Notes under the pieces: model-generated
What the model saw: the letters and a program-made list of their open reading frames with translations, nothing else
The model's database searches: none
What the model was told of the DNA's origin: nothing
Assembly (NCBI GenBank): GCA_029844215.1
Contig: CM056726.1
Location: 78,111,548-78,175,547 of the forward strand
DNA length: 64,000 nucleotides
Source: Przewalskia tangutica
Lineage: Eukaryota; Streptophyta; Magnoliopsida; Solanales; Solanaceae
Direction of reading: 5' to 3'
Shown here: in pieces, positions 47,386 to 58,092 of the stretch
How positions within the stretch are numbered: position 1 is the first letter of the stretch
How the letters are laid out: each line of letters opens with the position of its first letter
Position numbers and translations under genes: made by a program

Positions 47386-48245
47386 GTCAATGGTGCGTAG
47401 ATAGAAGCAAACTTCTACGAACCACCGATAATATCCTCGCAAGGCCCGAAATCGCGAACCTCTGCCGGAGTAGTAGGTCTAGGCCAAGTCTGATCGCTTC
47501 GATCTTGGCGTATCCACTCGAATGCCATCGGCCGACAATATGCCCAAGAAACGCCATCAAGTCAACCAAAACTCACATTTGGAAAACTTGGCGCATAATC
47601 TGGTCTCGAGAATCACGGCCTGATCGCAAATGCTCGCGTGCTCCGCTCTGGCGAGAATAATCCAAGATATCATCAATGAACACTATCACAAACGTGTCCA
47701 AAATGGTTTGAACACTCGGTTCATCAAATCCATGAATACCGCTTGAGCATTGGTCAACCAAACGACATGACCACGAACTCATAATGCCCGTCACGTCCGA
47801 ATGCAATCTAGGACATCCACCTCTCGACTGCACTGATGATAGCCCGACTAGATCAATCTTGGAGAAACATCTCGCGCTCGCAACCGTCGAACAAATCATC
47901 AATCTCGGGAAGGGGTATTCGTTTAATGGTCACCTTGTTCACCGCAGAAGTCAACACACGCGCAGCGTCGCCCTTCTTTTTCACGAACAATACCGCGCCC
48001 TGAGGAGAAACACTAGGTCGATAAAACCCTTCTCCAAAGAAATCTCTCGGTGGTCCTTCAGCTCTCAACTCGGCGTGCCATTCAGTATGGCGGAATGGAA
48101 ATAGGCCGAGTGTCCGCAATATGTCTATACAAAACTCAATCTCCTCTCGTGAGGATACCGAGGTCGTCTGAAACATGTCGGGAACTCTCGACTCTGGATC
48201 GATCAAAATCGCACTGCAAGCCTCGTGATCAAACACCCGAACGAG
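47386..48245 (-). pseudogene. pol: E4 reverse transcriptase
   Basis: RT copies the element RNA. The minus strand 48236-47387 carries REEIEFCID, RPSVSPQGAVLFVKKK, NKVTIKR, LPEIDDLFD, RCFSKIDL and the catalytic-box stretch FVIVFIDDILDYSR (the two Asp near 47669-47680). Then come FLGHIVG and KIEAIR. At least three frame changes are visible. The domain is full length in layout. Confidence 0.88.
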
Positions 48246-48429
48246 ATGGTAGATATACCCCTTCGCACCATCTTCCTAGCCTCGAGGTAGGAAATAAACC
48301 TACCCTCTAGCGTCTGATGCTCCTCCCACTCAACAACCGCTCCTCAGAAACTGGAACTGCACTACTCTCTCTGCGGTCTACATTGGCGTAGTGCAAGATA
48401 GCCAATCCATCCCCATAATCACGCCGGTC

Positions 48430-48720
48430 AATCATCTCCAACTCTATCAAGTCGGCCAGGTCCGACGATCGTAAATGGTTACAGACAAGCTCTATATACC
48501 CGCCGAGCTACCATCGAATCACCCATCGCGTAGCTACCTCGAAAGGATCTATGGACTCGTGCTCTATCCCTATCCTACTAGCAACAAGGGAGATATATAG
48601 GGCCAGTAGAACCGGATCTATCAAGGCATAAACATCAAACCTAAACCGATAAGGTACTGTGACGACATCAGTGAGGCCTCCCGATCTGTCGGTGGACAAA
48701 GCATAAATGCGTTCGAGGAC
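48430..48720 (-). pseudogene. pol: E4 protease
   Basis: The minus strand 48699-48508 reads LTDVVTVPYRFRFDVYALIDP, where LIDP stands for the aspartic protease site (usually LIDPGST), then VASRIGIEHESIDPFEVATR. It lies between the gag zinc knuckle and RT, as in the family. It is small and partly frame-broken. Confidence 0.75.
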
Positions 48721-48721
48721 C

Positions 48722-49930
48722 GCTAGAATCGGGACCGAGCCACGACCTGCCGCGCGACCTGGCGACCCGGAGTACCACGCCTCGGGCGAGTAATCGTAGG
48801 AGATGATGGCGGCAACAGAACAAGGCCGAGCCCTACCACTAGCGCCGCCGGTCGGACAAGCCTCGCAGTGACCTGGCCGCTACAATCGTAATAAGCTCCA
48901 AAAGTAGTACCACACTTCCCGTAATGGGATCTACCGCATCGGCCACCGGGTGGTCCCGATCGCCGATACCTCGCTACTCGACGCTCAAGCCACAGGGCCC
49001 CGGTCCGCCTCAAAACTCTGGGTGTGCGAGGGCGGTGCAGAGTGCTCACGGTGGCGTGGTGCGAATCTAGGCTCGCCGAGGCCGCCACCACGATAACCAC
49101 CGTAAGACCCTCCGTCCGCCTTCTTCTGTGCCGCCGTCGACCTCTGCGCTCGCCTCGCATCCAAGAGCGTGAGCTGCGCGGGTAATGTCAATACCCGGTG
49201 AAGAAACACCCGCACACGACCGCCATATAGTCGTCAGCCCGGTGACATAGCGGTGCACCTATCCTCCATATGCTACCAATCTTTGGGACATATCGAGCCA
49301 ATGAATCAAACTCGACATTGTACTCACGGCGGTCGTCCTCTCGCCTCGAGTAAAAATCTATCACCGCGCCTCCTCATCTGTGGAGGTAAGAAGTGAGTGA
49401 GAAAGCCTCGAGAACTCATCCCAGTAGGCGGGACGCGTGCTCTCCCCGGGATAACTCCCATGAATCAAACCAATCGACTGCGGTATCACGCAGCCGATGC
49501 GAACCAAAGGTCACAGACTCTGCCTCCGAGGCCTTGATCACCCTCATGATTCTCTGTAGCTGACGGATGAACTCCTGCGGATCATCCTCCGGCCTCGACA
49601 GTAAAACTCGCGGGCTACAACTCAAGAAATCTCGTAGTCTCAAACTATTCGCCTCGTGCACCACGGTGCGACCCGAGCTGAGCTGGAGGCTGCGCGTCAA
49701 TCTCTCCTCGTATCGGGCCACAACTTTAGCCAATAGTGGGCCATCTCCTTGTACCCTAACTCCTCGCCCTGTGGGGACGGGAGGTGTGGGTGCGTGGTCT
49801 CTCGCTGGGTGGCGGCGTCATAGAACTCGCCGTCTCGTATAGACCGGGCTCGAGCCTCGTGACTCTGGGTGTCTGCTAGCGCCTCCCGCTTTGCCTTGCC
49901 CTTCGGGCGGGTTGCCTTACGTGGAGGCAT
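48722..49930 (-). pseudogene. gag: E4 gag
   Basis: The start is at 49930 (MPPRKATRPKGKAKREAL). In pieces on the minus strand follow SLRLRDFLSCSPRVL, DPQEFIRQLQ and RDTAVDWFDSWEL (49660-49450), then MHRYVTGL (49258), a Gly/Arg-rich linker (49215-48990) and a damaged zinc knuckle region (GKCGTTFGAYYDCSGQVTA, near 48930-48880). The linker is unusually rich in Arg and Gly. Several frames are used. The likely end is near 48722, just before protease. Confidence 0.83.
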
Positions 49931-50115
49931 AATCATACAGAAAGGAATACGTTAGAGGTCCAACCTATAACACAACTCTAAAGCACGATCTCGTAATGAG
50001 AAGAATGGAAACCAATCCTAAATATCCTATAGCCTCACGATTATTGGTGTGGTGCACAACACACCGATAATCAAGACTACTAGATACGGTCGTAGACACT
50101 TTCCGAGGATTAATC

Positions 50116-50126
50116 GCTCGATACTA
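50116..50126 (-). promoter_or_regulatory. E4 primer-binding site, altered
   Basis: The minus strand reads TAGTATCGAGC, with a G-to-A change and the CAG A missing compared with E0, E3 and E5. It lies four bases from the LTR edge at 50131. Confidence 0.75.
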
Positions 50127-50130
50127 CTTT

Positions 50131-52578
50131 TGTCACGACCCGCTCGGGCGTGATCGTGCCTTACGGCACCCAAGTAGTCATACATCGAGTAATCGCGGAA
50201 ATATAAAGCAAGACATGAAACGCTTTATAAAATAAGACACGCTTTATGTGAGAAAACATCGCTTTCGGCATATATATATAAACATGGTTTAGCGATTACA
50301 TCCGACATCGCAAACATGACTACTGACCTCTAAGGAAATATACAACTATGGCGGGACAGGGCCGCCATACCTCGATCAGATAAAACTATCTACAACAGGA
50401 GATCATACCAAAAGTAGAGCCTCCTAAAAGATGGAGCTCCGACACCAACGTAGAGATCCTAAGAATGTGGATCTAGCACTGCTTGCCCTTACCGCGGCAT
50501 GAACGCAGCCCAGCGAGGTCAAGACAACATGTACTAAGTATGTGAAATCAGAAAGTACTTAAATGAAATCATAACACTTTTTTTTTTTAAAACCGGTTTA
50601 CAAATATGTATGAAGCAATCATGGAACCGCATAGTGCCACATCACAAACAAGAGCAACAATAGGTAATCGTAATAGGTCTTTTCTAGTGCGAATGATTCA
50701 AGCAGGCCACTCGCCCGTATTATCACTCGCAAGCCTAATCTCGACTCCGAGTCCGCATAGGCCACTCACGGGCCCGCATGAGGTATAACCCGCATCGAGG
50801 GTAGCTACTCCTCGGCATCGCCCCGACTCGTTGTCGCATGGCCACATAATCGCATGAGGCATAACCCCGCATACTAACTCGAACTCTCGTAGCTCCGCAT
50901 AGGCCCCCGACCCGCGTAGGTATTCTCGAATCACGGTCCTGCATCACCGAGTCTACCCGCGACGGAGGCGCTTAACCTCAGATCATCTCAAGAGGTGAGT
51001 GATAGTACACTAACATAACAGCTATCTTTAAACAACATAAGCACAACAAGGATACTCTCTTATACAAACGTTACAAGATACTAACACACATAGCATCATA
51101 TCATGTCTACTTATCAAACCATCTTATTATTCTTTTCACAATTCAACATAAGTCAGTTATAAACACATAGGCAAACTTGTTTCTTTTATCAATCTTAAGT
51201 GGTTATACTTAACTTCCCATAAAGCTAGTATAACTCTTAAGCTTCGCTTTAAAACCATTAGTTCTCTTCATTAAAAATGATTCAATATTCTTATGAAATG
51301 CTTTCGATCTTTATTATTCGTGCTTAAGCGTGAGGCATTCAGTAAGTGTTATTCGTGCTTAAGCGTGAGGCATTCACGTAAGTATTATTCAGCTTAAGTC
51401 AAAGACATTGCCGTAGTTATTATTCATTAACACACGTACGTCACCGCACTATATATATTGTAAAATATCATGCTTTAGGAAGAATCACATACCTTCTCAA
51501 ATGAAAACCACCGCTAAGTCAATATGTCGCAGAGAGTCACCTATAATAGTCACGCACATCTATCAAAGACTACTCAAGGTCATTCTAAACAGAGGGTTCA
51601 CAATTCTATGGAAAGTTGGGCAAGATTCCCTGCATGAGCTATATAAGTTCATCGTGAAAACAATCTATGTAAATGGGCTTTGATTATTCTTCTTTTAAAC
51701 CCTTCTACTGTGGTAATAGTTCAATTCTATTCTGTGATATTCTTCTAAGTATTTAATACTTATTCTAATACTACAACAGTGAAGTATTCTCTAATTCAAA
51801 AGAGGTTAGGATTAGTTACCTCGGTAGCCCAATAATATCCTAGAAAAGTCGCGCTGAGCAAGGTTTTGCTCTAAGTTGTATGCTCATGAAACCTTAGAAG
51901 TTCTTCACAACTTCTACTAAGTACTAAGGTATTTGGGCTAGGTATTTTGGGCATTATAACAATACTAGAAGACAACTTTTCTACGAAGGGAGGGTAGATT
52001 TTTGGCTAGACTAGGGGGCCTCGCCAAACTACTAGGCTAGAGTGGGGTATTCGCCAAGGGCCTTTCACAAGGGGCGGGGGAGGGGTTGGACGAAAAGGCT
52101 GCAAAGGGAGAGGAGAGGATTTTCAAGACTTGGAAAGATTTGTGGATGAAGAACTCTTCATCTCTAAGGGGTATTTATAGGTCAAGTGGCCAACCAATGG
52201 CCAAGATTAAGACAAGTGCAAGGCAAGTGTAGGGTGAGGATTAACTATACACAAATATCCTACCAACTCCTTGACTTGTGCACAAGGCACAAAAAACGTG
52301 CCAATGGTCTCCAATTTCGTCCAATGGACGATTCAAGTCCACAAATTGGAGGGTGCCAAGTGTCGCCCTCCCGTTGGTCCAAAATGTTTCGCCTCTCGGA
52401 AAAATCCGCAAAAATTAGAAATGGCATAGCCGAATTTACCCTACGAAAGTCGTGGAAACGCTTCGCCTGGAAAACTATTCGCTTTGTGAGTTGTGCCCAA
52501 AAGACGCTTTGCCTACACTTTAAGGCTAGACTTTTTAGACGTATTCCTCACGTACATACTCGGAAATACGGTATAACA
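50131..52578 (-). repeat. E4 5' LTR
   Basis: It pairs with 42834-45289. GC-rich block 50700-50985, tandem units 51319-51425, donor-like GT 51819-51818, TATA box 52171-52180. The edge near 52578 reads CGGTATAACA. Confidence 0.93.
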
Positions 52579-52690
52579 GAAGCTCCATTCCTCCGAGGCT
52601 TGTCTTTTAGTGATCTTTCCACGATGTTGTAGATTTATGTACATTCTGGGGTATGGCGAGGCCACTGTCGCCACGCTTGTTATTCCTAAG
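52579..52690 (+). repeat. E1 5' LTR, segment 4 (deletion edge)
   Basis: GAAGCTCCATT...GAGGCTTGTCTTTTAG and GGGGTATGGCG align with the late part of the S3 LTR (12517-12590). The match fades after about 52690, where pol-like sequence begins, so the LTR end, PBS, gag and protease of E1 are deleted. Confidence 0.75.
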
Positions 52691-52777
52691 TGCAGAGTCA
52701 CATGACGTGGGTTCGAGATTGAGTTTTGTATTGACACGCTGCGGACACTCGACCTATTTCCATTCCGCCATACAGAT
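52690..52777 (+). pseudogene. pol: E1 pol, start of reverse transcriptase
   Basis: One frame reads EIEFCIDTLRTLDLFPFRH and the next PISIPPYR, which is the conserved segment just before the RT fingers. A base appears to be missing between the two parts (CTGCGGAC region). The reading stops at the E5 insertion and continues with MPPAELRELK at 61583. Confidence 0.85.
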
Positions 52778-53392
52778 TGTCACGACCCGACCGGGCATGA
52801 TCGGTGCCCTACCCGCACCCTTACGTATACATCGAGATAATCAATGGAACATACATGAAACTTATAAAATAAAACAACGAGAATTTAAACAACAAAGTTA
52901 GCCGATAAGGCTACCTCCTGACACATATACATATACATAAACAACAAGCTTAAAACCCTTTCTTTTACAAACCGACCCACATCATGTGACTACGCACTTA
53001 AGAATTACAAGCGTGGCGGGACGGGGCGCCATACCCCGAATGTACATAAATCTACAACATCGGAAACCGCACCAAAAGATAAGCCTCGGAGTGAATGGAG
53101 CTTCTTCCAAAAATCGAGAGATCCTAAGAGCAAGGATCACCAACTCGTGTACCTAACACTGCGGGCATTTAACGCAGCCCAGAAGTCGATAACAAAAATG
53201 CAAGTATGGAATGTAAATAAGGTGCAACAATCAAATCATAATCGTATAAAAGAATGCCATTTTAACTCCCAAATAAATCGTATATTAACTGCTCTTTCCT
53301 TCTTTCAATAAGATTTAACATCATATTCTTACATACATACTTAAGAATTTAATCAAGTTTTTCCATATAACTTACATATCTTACATAACATA

Positions 53393-53825
53393 ATCCGGCC
53401 CTTTATGGAGGGAATTCTTATTTGGAAGCTAACTTTGATTATTCATACGTGATAACGTAATCCGGCCCATTTGCGGGACACGGTGTACTGATGAATCATG
53501 TGACATAATCCGCCCGCTGTGGGGCTCGGTGTCTTGTGGAATCATGTAGCATAATCCGCCCGCTGTGGAGCTCGGTGCATTGTGGAATCATGTAGCATAA
53601 TCCGCCCGCTGTGGAGCTCGGTGTCTTGTGGAATCATGTAGATAATCCGGCCCGCTGGAGCTCGGTGTAAGATGACGTAACCCGGCACGTGTGTAGGCTC
53701 GGGGTAATATGGCGTGTCCGCCTATGTGTAGGCTCGGTGTATCTCATAACATAATCCGGCCTATTTGTAGGCTCGGTGTATTTCATAACGTAATCCGGCC
53801 TATTTGTAGGCTCGGTGTGATTTTC
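53393..53825. repeat. Tandem array in E5 3' LTR
   Basis: About four 46-bp units (TAATCCGCCCGCTGTGG, GCTCGGTG, GGAATCATGTAG) are followed by about four 40-bp units (CCGGCCTATTTGTAGGCTCG). The 5' LTR copy (58730-59171) has the same units with CCTG and ACTG intact. Confidence 0.85.
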
Positions 53826-55743
53826 CTTACATAACATTTTAAATCGTGTTATTACTTCTTCTTAAGTCGTTATAACAACTTTCCATAAAGCTATTATAAC
53901 AACCTTTCATTTTAGAGAACTTAAGGCACTTAATTCTTGCAACATTAGGGAAACTAAACCCAAAAATACTACGTACATACATACTTAAAAGAATCATAAA
54001 ACTTCTTTCTTTTTAAAGCTCAAGTCACATACTCTTTTGGAAACCATATTCTTAACTTTTTGATATAAATTAAGAAGCCATACTTTTTAAAGTTTAGTCA
54101 TTTCCACTCATAAAATCAAGGCTTATAGTATTAACACCTAGTAGCATACACTCTTTAAAATCATGTCGCTTATACTTATAAAATCATGTCATCAATACTT
54201 TAGAAATCAAGTCCCATAACTTGAAAAATAAAGTTTCAAAATCCTTAAAAGACAACCAAAGTTCATAGTCTTAAAACTTCATAACATACATTCTTTAAAG
54301 TCCATTTACTTATACTTATAATAAAAAAAAATATATAAAGTTCCATACACTTCCAAAACCAAGTAACTTATTCTCTTAAAATCATATAACTTCCACTTTT
54401 AAAATCAATCCCCTTTTCACATATAAATTCAAGTCATTTTCGAACATAAAATCCACTTACTTAATTTAAATAAATCAAGACACATAGCTTTAAATCAAAT
54501 CTCATAATTTCCTAACCATTCTTACCAACATCTCCCATAAGACTTGGTAAGGACTTAGGACAATTTAACATACTTTTAACTTAGGATCAACAATGTGAAT
54601 ACTGCTTAACTTCTAAGAGTAGAAGGAATCATGAAATACTATCACATGGATATTTCATACGTAGGATCATCCCAAAGAAAGAAGGGGTTCACATACCTCG
54701 CGACGACTAGCGACAAGTTGCAAAATGCTCCAAAGTACTATAACCTTACTAGCCTTTCCACCCTTCAAGTAGAATACGCTACTCGTAGTACTTCAACCTG
54801 TAATAGTCATAACACGTCCATTAACCTCTAGCTTCAATCGTAGAATATTCTAAGTGTAAAGTCACTAAATCCTACGGAAAATCGGACAACACTTCCTTTG
54901 TTTCTACATACTTTGCCACCTTTTTCAAGGCCGAAAATCAATAACCAAACGCCACATTTTAGGCTCAATCAATTCAGCAAATACAAAGGGGATTACACGC
55001 CTTACAATACATGTAAAATTCCGCCCCACAATTGATATCAAACTAGTCCAAAATACAATGCCATTCTCGGCTACAACAACATATCATCTTGTCCAATTTC
55101 TTCCAATCCAAGTTCTTAGGTCTAACATGTTAGATAGTCATAAACAACTTCAACAACTACAATTCCTTCTTTATATAACATGTGACGACTTAAACTAATA
55201 ATCATCTTGGATTGTAATCTTAAGCCTAAACATGCTAGTTTCGGATTAGGGTTCCAATAGCCAATATACATATCAAACTTCATAATATAAACATCTCATG
55301 CTTACTAATATCCATAGTTACAACAATAAGTAATCTTAATTACTAAAACGACAAGAATTTATACCTTTACAAGCCCTTAAAAATTCCAAGATTCAAAGTC
55401 GCTCCTTAGAAATTCTTAGCTCCTTTCCTTTACGCTCCAATCCGCTATTTGAAGCCCTTAGAAGTTCACAACCAACTTCTCTTCCATTTCCAATCCAAAA
55501 CTAAGAAAACTACTTAGGTTTTCGCCTTGCGACTAACGTGAAAACGCCGTTTTTCCGAAATCTTTCTATTGAGATACCCTTACAATACCCTTAGGGACCT
55601 TGGGTTTAAGTCTTGTGAATAATGGAACAAAATTACAAAATTTTCTTATGGGAATGAGGGTGAACCCGTGAGCTACCTAAAGAGGACAAGAATGTGTGAA
55701 ATAATTCTAAGTGTTGAAGAGCTAGTATTGCACTAGTGTAGTG

Positions 55744-55753
55744 TATATATAAC
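55744..55753 (-). promoter_or_regulatory. E5 LTR TATA box
   Basis: The minus strand reads GTTATATATA, 481 bp from the LTR 5' edge; the promoter copy in the 5' LTR is at 61090-61099. It differs from the CTATAAATAC box of the other families. Confidence 0.65.
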
Positions 55754-56234
55754 ACAATGGAGGGTCAAGATTATCACATATGTGTGGCTAGGATGAAGAG
55801 CAATTAATTAATTGGCCAAGTGGACAAGTTGACTAGTCAATAAACTCAAGCTTTGAAGACTTATCTTCCTTGATGGTCAATGACCATTTTACCCTAGCAT
55901 TAATTTCGTCCAAGACCATTGGGGGGTGCCACGTGTCGCCCTCCCATTCGTCCATAAAATTCCGTAACCCTCGTGGGCCCCACAAAACGTAAAATTCCTC
56001 GGGTGGGCCCCACGTGACCAAATCCGTAAAAATAAATTTCCGTAATGATAATAAGTTCCATATTCCTTAAATAATGTATTTTGAGAATCTAATTCTCATC
56101 AACTAACATTTTTCCTTTCCGACGTTCGGAAGATTTTCCGTCGGAAAAACAATTCTTCCTTTCGTACAAATTTCCAAGCCTTGATTCCTTACGTACAATC
56201 TCTTATACATGTCCTGGACTTACGGGGTGTAACA

Positions 56235-56270
56235 TTCTTCCCCCCTTAGAAACATTCGTCCCCGAATGTT
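56235..56270 (-). promoter_or_regulatory. E5 polypurine tract and hairpin
   Basis: The minus-strand PPT AAGGGGGGAAGAA (56247-56235) is followed by the stem AACATTCG/CGAATGTT at 56251-56270 with a 4-base loop. The extra base is in the loop only; the stem is unchanged. Confidence 0.87.
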
Positions 56271-56608
56271 CTTTCGGCGCTCAATCTATCATTTCTTGGC
56301 ATAGTCTCATAAAACTGCACTTAGTAAAACCTAATTATGCCACATATGGCCCTAATACACCGCACTTGCATATTTATCCATCACAAACCAAACGAGGAAA
56401 CAAATCCAAAGTATGCACCATCACTATCTACTCACATTCATGGCCTAAAAGGATTATCTTTTCGTACTTCCAACTTACTTCTAGCATACATACATAATCT
56501 CAATATTATCCATTCTTGATACTTAAACATATAACAACCTTATCATGCATACAAATATCTAAAGGGTCGAAGATATACCTGAAATCATATAGGCGGTTCA
56601 AAGGACCG
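56271..56608 (-). other. E5 3' non-coding tail
   Basis: This is AT-rich sequence between the gag stop and the hairpin with no pol trace. Words such as GCCACATATGGCC resemble the same place in E2 and E3. Confidence 0.5.
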
Positions 56609-57884
56609 CTAAAACTGGGAACTTCCACCACGACCTCTGCCACGTCCTGCCGGTGTATGAACATCCTGCCTAGCTACTGAAGGCGAAGAACCCATGGCCC
56701 GATCCAGGTGGCGTGCTATCCCTCCTGTAACTCTCCTACTAGGACAATCCCTCAACATATGGCCCTGACGGCCACCGGTAAAACAGGCACCAGTAGCACG
56801 ACGACATTCCCCATGGTGATGCGACCGCTGTGACACCGGAGGAAGAGTGGCCCACGCTAGAACCCGTGTGCGCATACGAATCTGAAGCTCTGGAGCTCTG
56901 ACCGGCTCCTGAATTACCCGATCGATCCAACCTCTTGCGAATCGGGAAGGAGCACTCTGTCTTGCGGTGAAATGTAGACCTAGCCTGCTGCTGAGGCTCT
57001 CCGCCTCGAAAGTCACCCTGAACCCCTGTCGCCACGGCCTCTTGGTGGCCTTGGTGGCGGTCCTCTCTCTCCCTGTCCTCAATCCCCTGTGCATATGTCT
57101 GCATCCTGGAAATATCCATACATGGCTGAAGGGCCACTCCTAGATAAGCAGTGATCATATAACGGTCTAGCCCCATAACATAGCGATGAACTCTATCAGC
57201 CATGTCAGCCACAATAGTGTGCGCATACCTGGCCAACGAGTCAAACTCCAGGTTGTACTCTCTGATGGTCCTCCCATTCTGCCTCAATGACAAGAACCTA
57301 TCAACACGGGCTCTCCTCATCTCAGGAGGCAAAAAGTGATCAAGAAAGGCCTCTGTGAACTCATCCCAAACAGCTGGAGGAGCACCCACCCCTGAGCAGT
57401 TCCCATGACTCAAACCAGTTCAACGCAATATCGCGTAACCGGTAAGAAGCTAGCACCACTGACTCGGTCTCCGAGACCCTAAGCACCTGCATAGTCCGCT
57501 GTATCTGCCGAATAAACTCCTGAGGATCCTCCTCAGATCTCGAACCATAGAACTCGGGTGGACTACAACCCAGAAAATCCCGAATCCTCAAACTGTCGGT
57601 TCTAGGGTTAGCCACTGCTCTGTCGTATTTGCCCTACCACTATGCTAGTCAATAACGACCGCTCTCCATAATCTCTATACTCAGCCCACAGTGAGGCGGA
57701 GGCTCGGTGTATCGGAACCACGGATCTGCGGTGCTCTGCCTGCTTTCTGCTGGCGTGGCAACTCGCCGCCTCGACCACAACCTCAGGCATAGTCTGGGCC
57801 TGAGTCCTAGTAACCCTCTGCGCACCACCGCGGCTCCTGCTGCTTTGCCTTGCCGCTCGGGCCCTGTGCTTCCGGTGGAGGCAT
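56609..57884 (-). pseudogene. gag: E5 gag
   Basis: This is the best preserved gag here. The start is MPPPE at 57884 and the stop TAG is at 56611-56609. In order there are LRIRDFLGCSPPEFYGSRSE and DPQEFIRQIQRTMQVL (57615-57361), then after a one-base shift in the WELLRG/GAPPAVWDEF region EAFLDHFLPPEMRRARV, REYNLEFDSLARY, HRYVMGLDRY and CMDISRMQ (57413-57090). It ends with a Gly/Arg tail GRGRGRGG. The zinc knuckle reads CFTGGRQGHMLRDC: the second Cys is Gly. Two or three shifts break the frame. Gag could package RNA but cannot copy it, so pol must come from elsewhere. Confidence 0.87.
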
Positions 57885-58076
57885 AGCCGATTCATATACA
57901 TAAGAATACGTCGAGCGGATCAACCTATTAATCTGACTCTCTTGCGATCTCGAGTGAGAAGAATGGAAACCAATCCTAAATGTCCTGCAGCCTCCTGATT
58001 ATAGATGTGGTGCACAACACACCGATAATCAAGACTCTACTAGACACGATCTGTAGACACTTTCCGAGGACTAACT
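57885..58076 (-). other. E5 leader between PBS and gag
   Basis: This untranslated leader is similar to E0 238-434. No AG stands exactly before the start; the sequence there is CGGCT where E0 has CAGCT. Confidence 0.55.
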
Positions 58077-58088
58077 GCTCTGATACCA
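58077..58088 (-). promoter_or_regulatory. E5 primer-binding site
   Basis: The minus strand reads a perfect TGGTATCAGAGC, four bases from the LTR edge at 58093. Confidence 0.92.
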
Positions 58089-58092
58089 CTTT

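Larger units (their letters stand above)
42834..52578 (-). mobile_element. E4: minus-strand chromovirus with complete but frameshifted gag-pol
   Basis: It has LTRs 42834-45289 and 50131-52578 (about 2.45 kb each), a PBS, gag, protease, RT, RNase H, integrase and a chromodomain-like tail in the order of Tekay/Del elements, then a hairpin and PPT. The internal region is 4841 bp. It sits in the E1 LTR, whose sequence resumes at GAAGCTCC (52579). The flanks TCGAG (42829-42833) and GAAGC (52579-52583) do not match, so the target duplication is unconfirmed. It is the only element here with the full gene set. Confidence 0.92.
52778..56234 (-). repeat. E5 3' LTR
   Basis: The edges are TGTCACGACCCG and GGGGTGTAACA. 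Tandem array about 53393-53825, eroded palindromic module about 53870-53910, donor-like GT 55364-55363 (AAG|GTATAA), TATA box 55744-55753. Its first kilobase shows many small gaps at CAG/CTG relative to the 5' LTR. Confidence 0.94.

Noticed and set aside
52186..52632. 148-codon open frame in E4 5' LTR and its partner at 44831-45304
   Set aside because: It lies in U3 against element direction, crosses the LTR edge, and the copies differ in frame.
53393..53825. CRISPR-like array of short repeats
   Set aside because: Units are contiguous with no unique spacers, lie inside both LTRs of a plant retrotransposon, and there are no cas genes.
53634..53837. Repeat-rich protein frame (TEPTNRPDYV units) on the minus strand, also at 58780-59186
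   Set aside because: It is the translation of the E5 tandem array; the unit length is not held to a multiple of three throughout.
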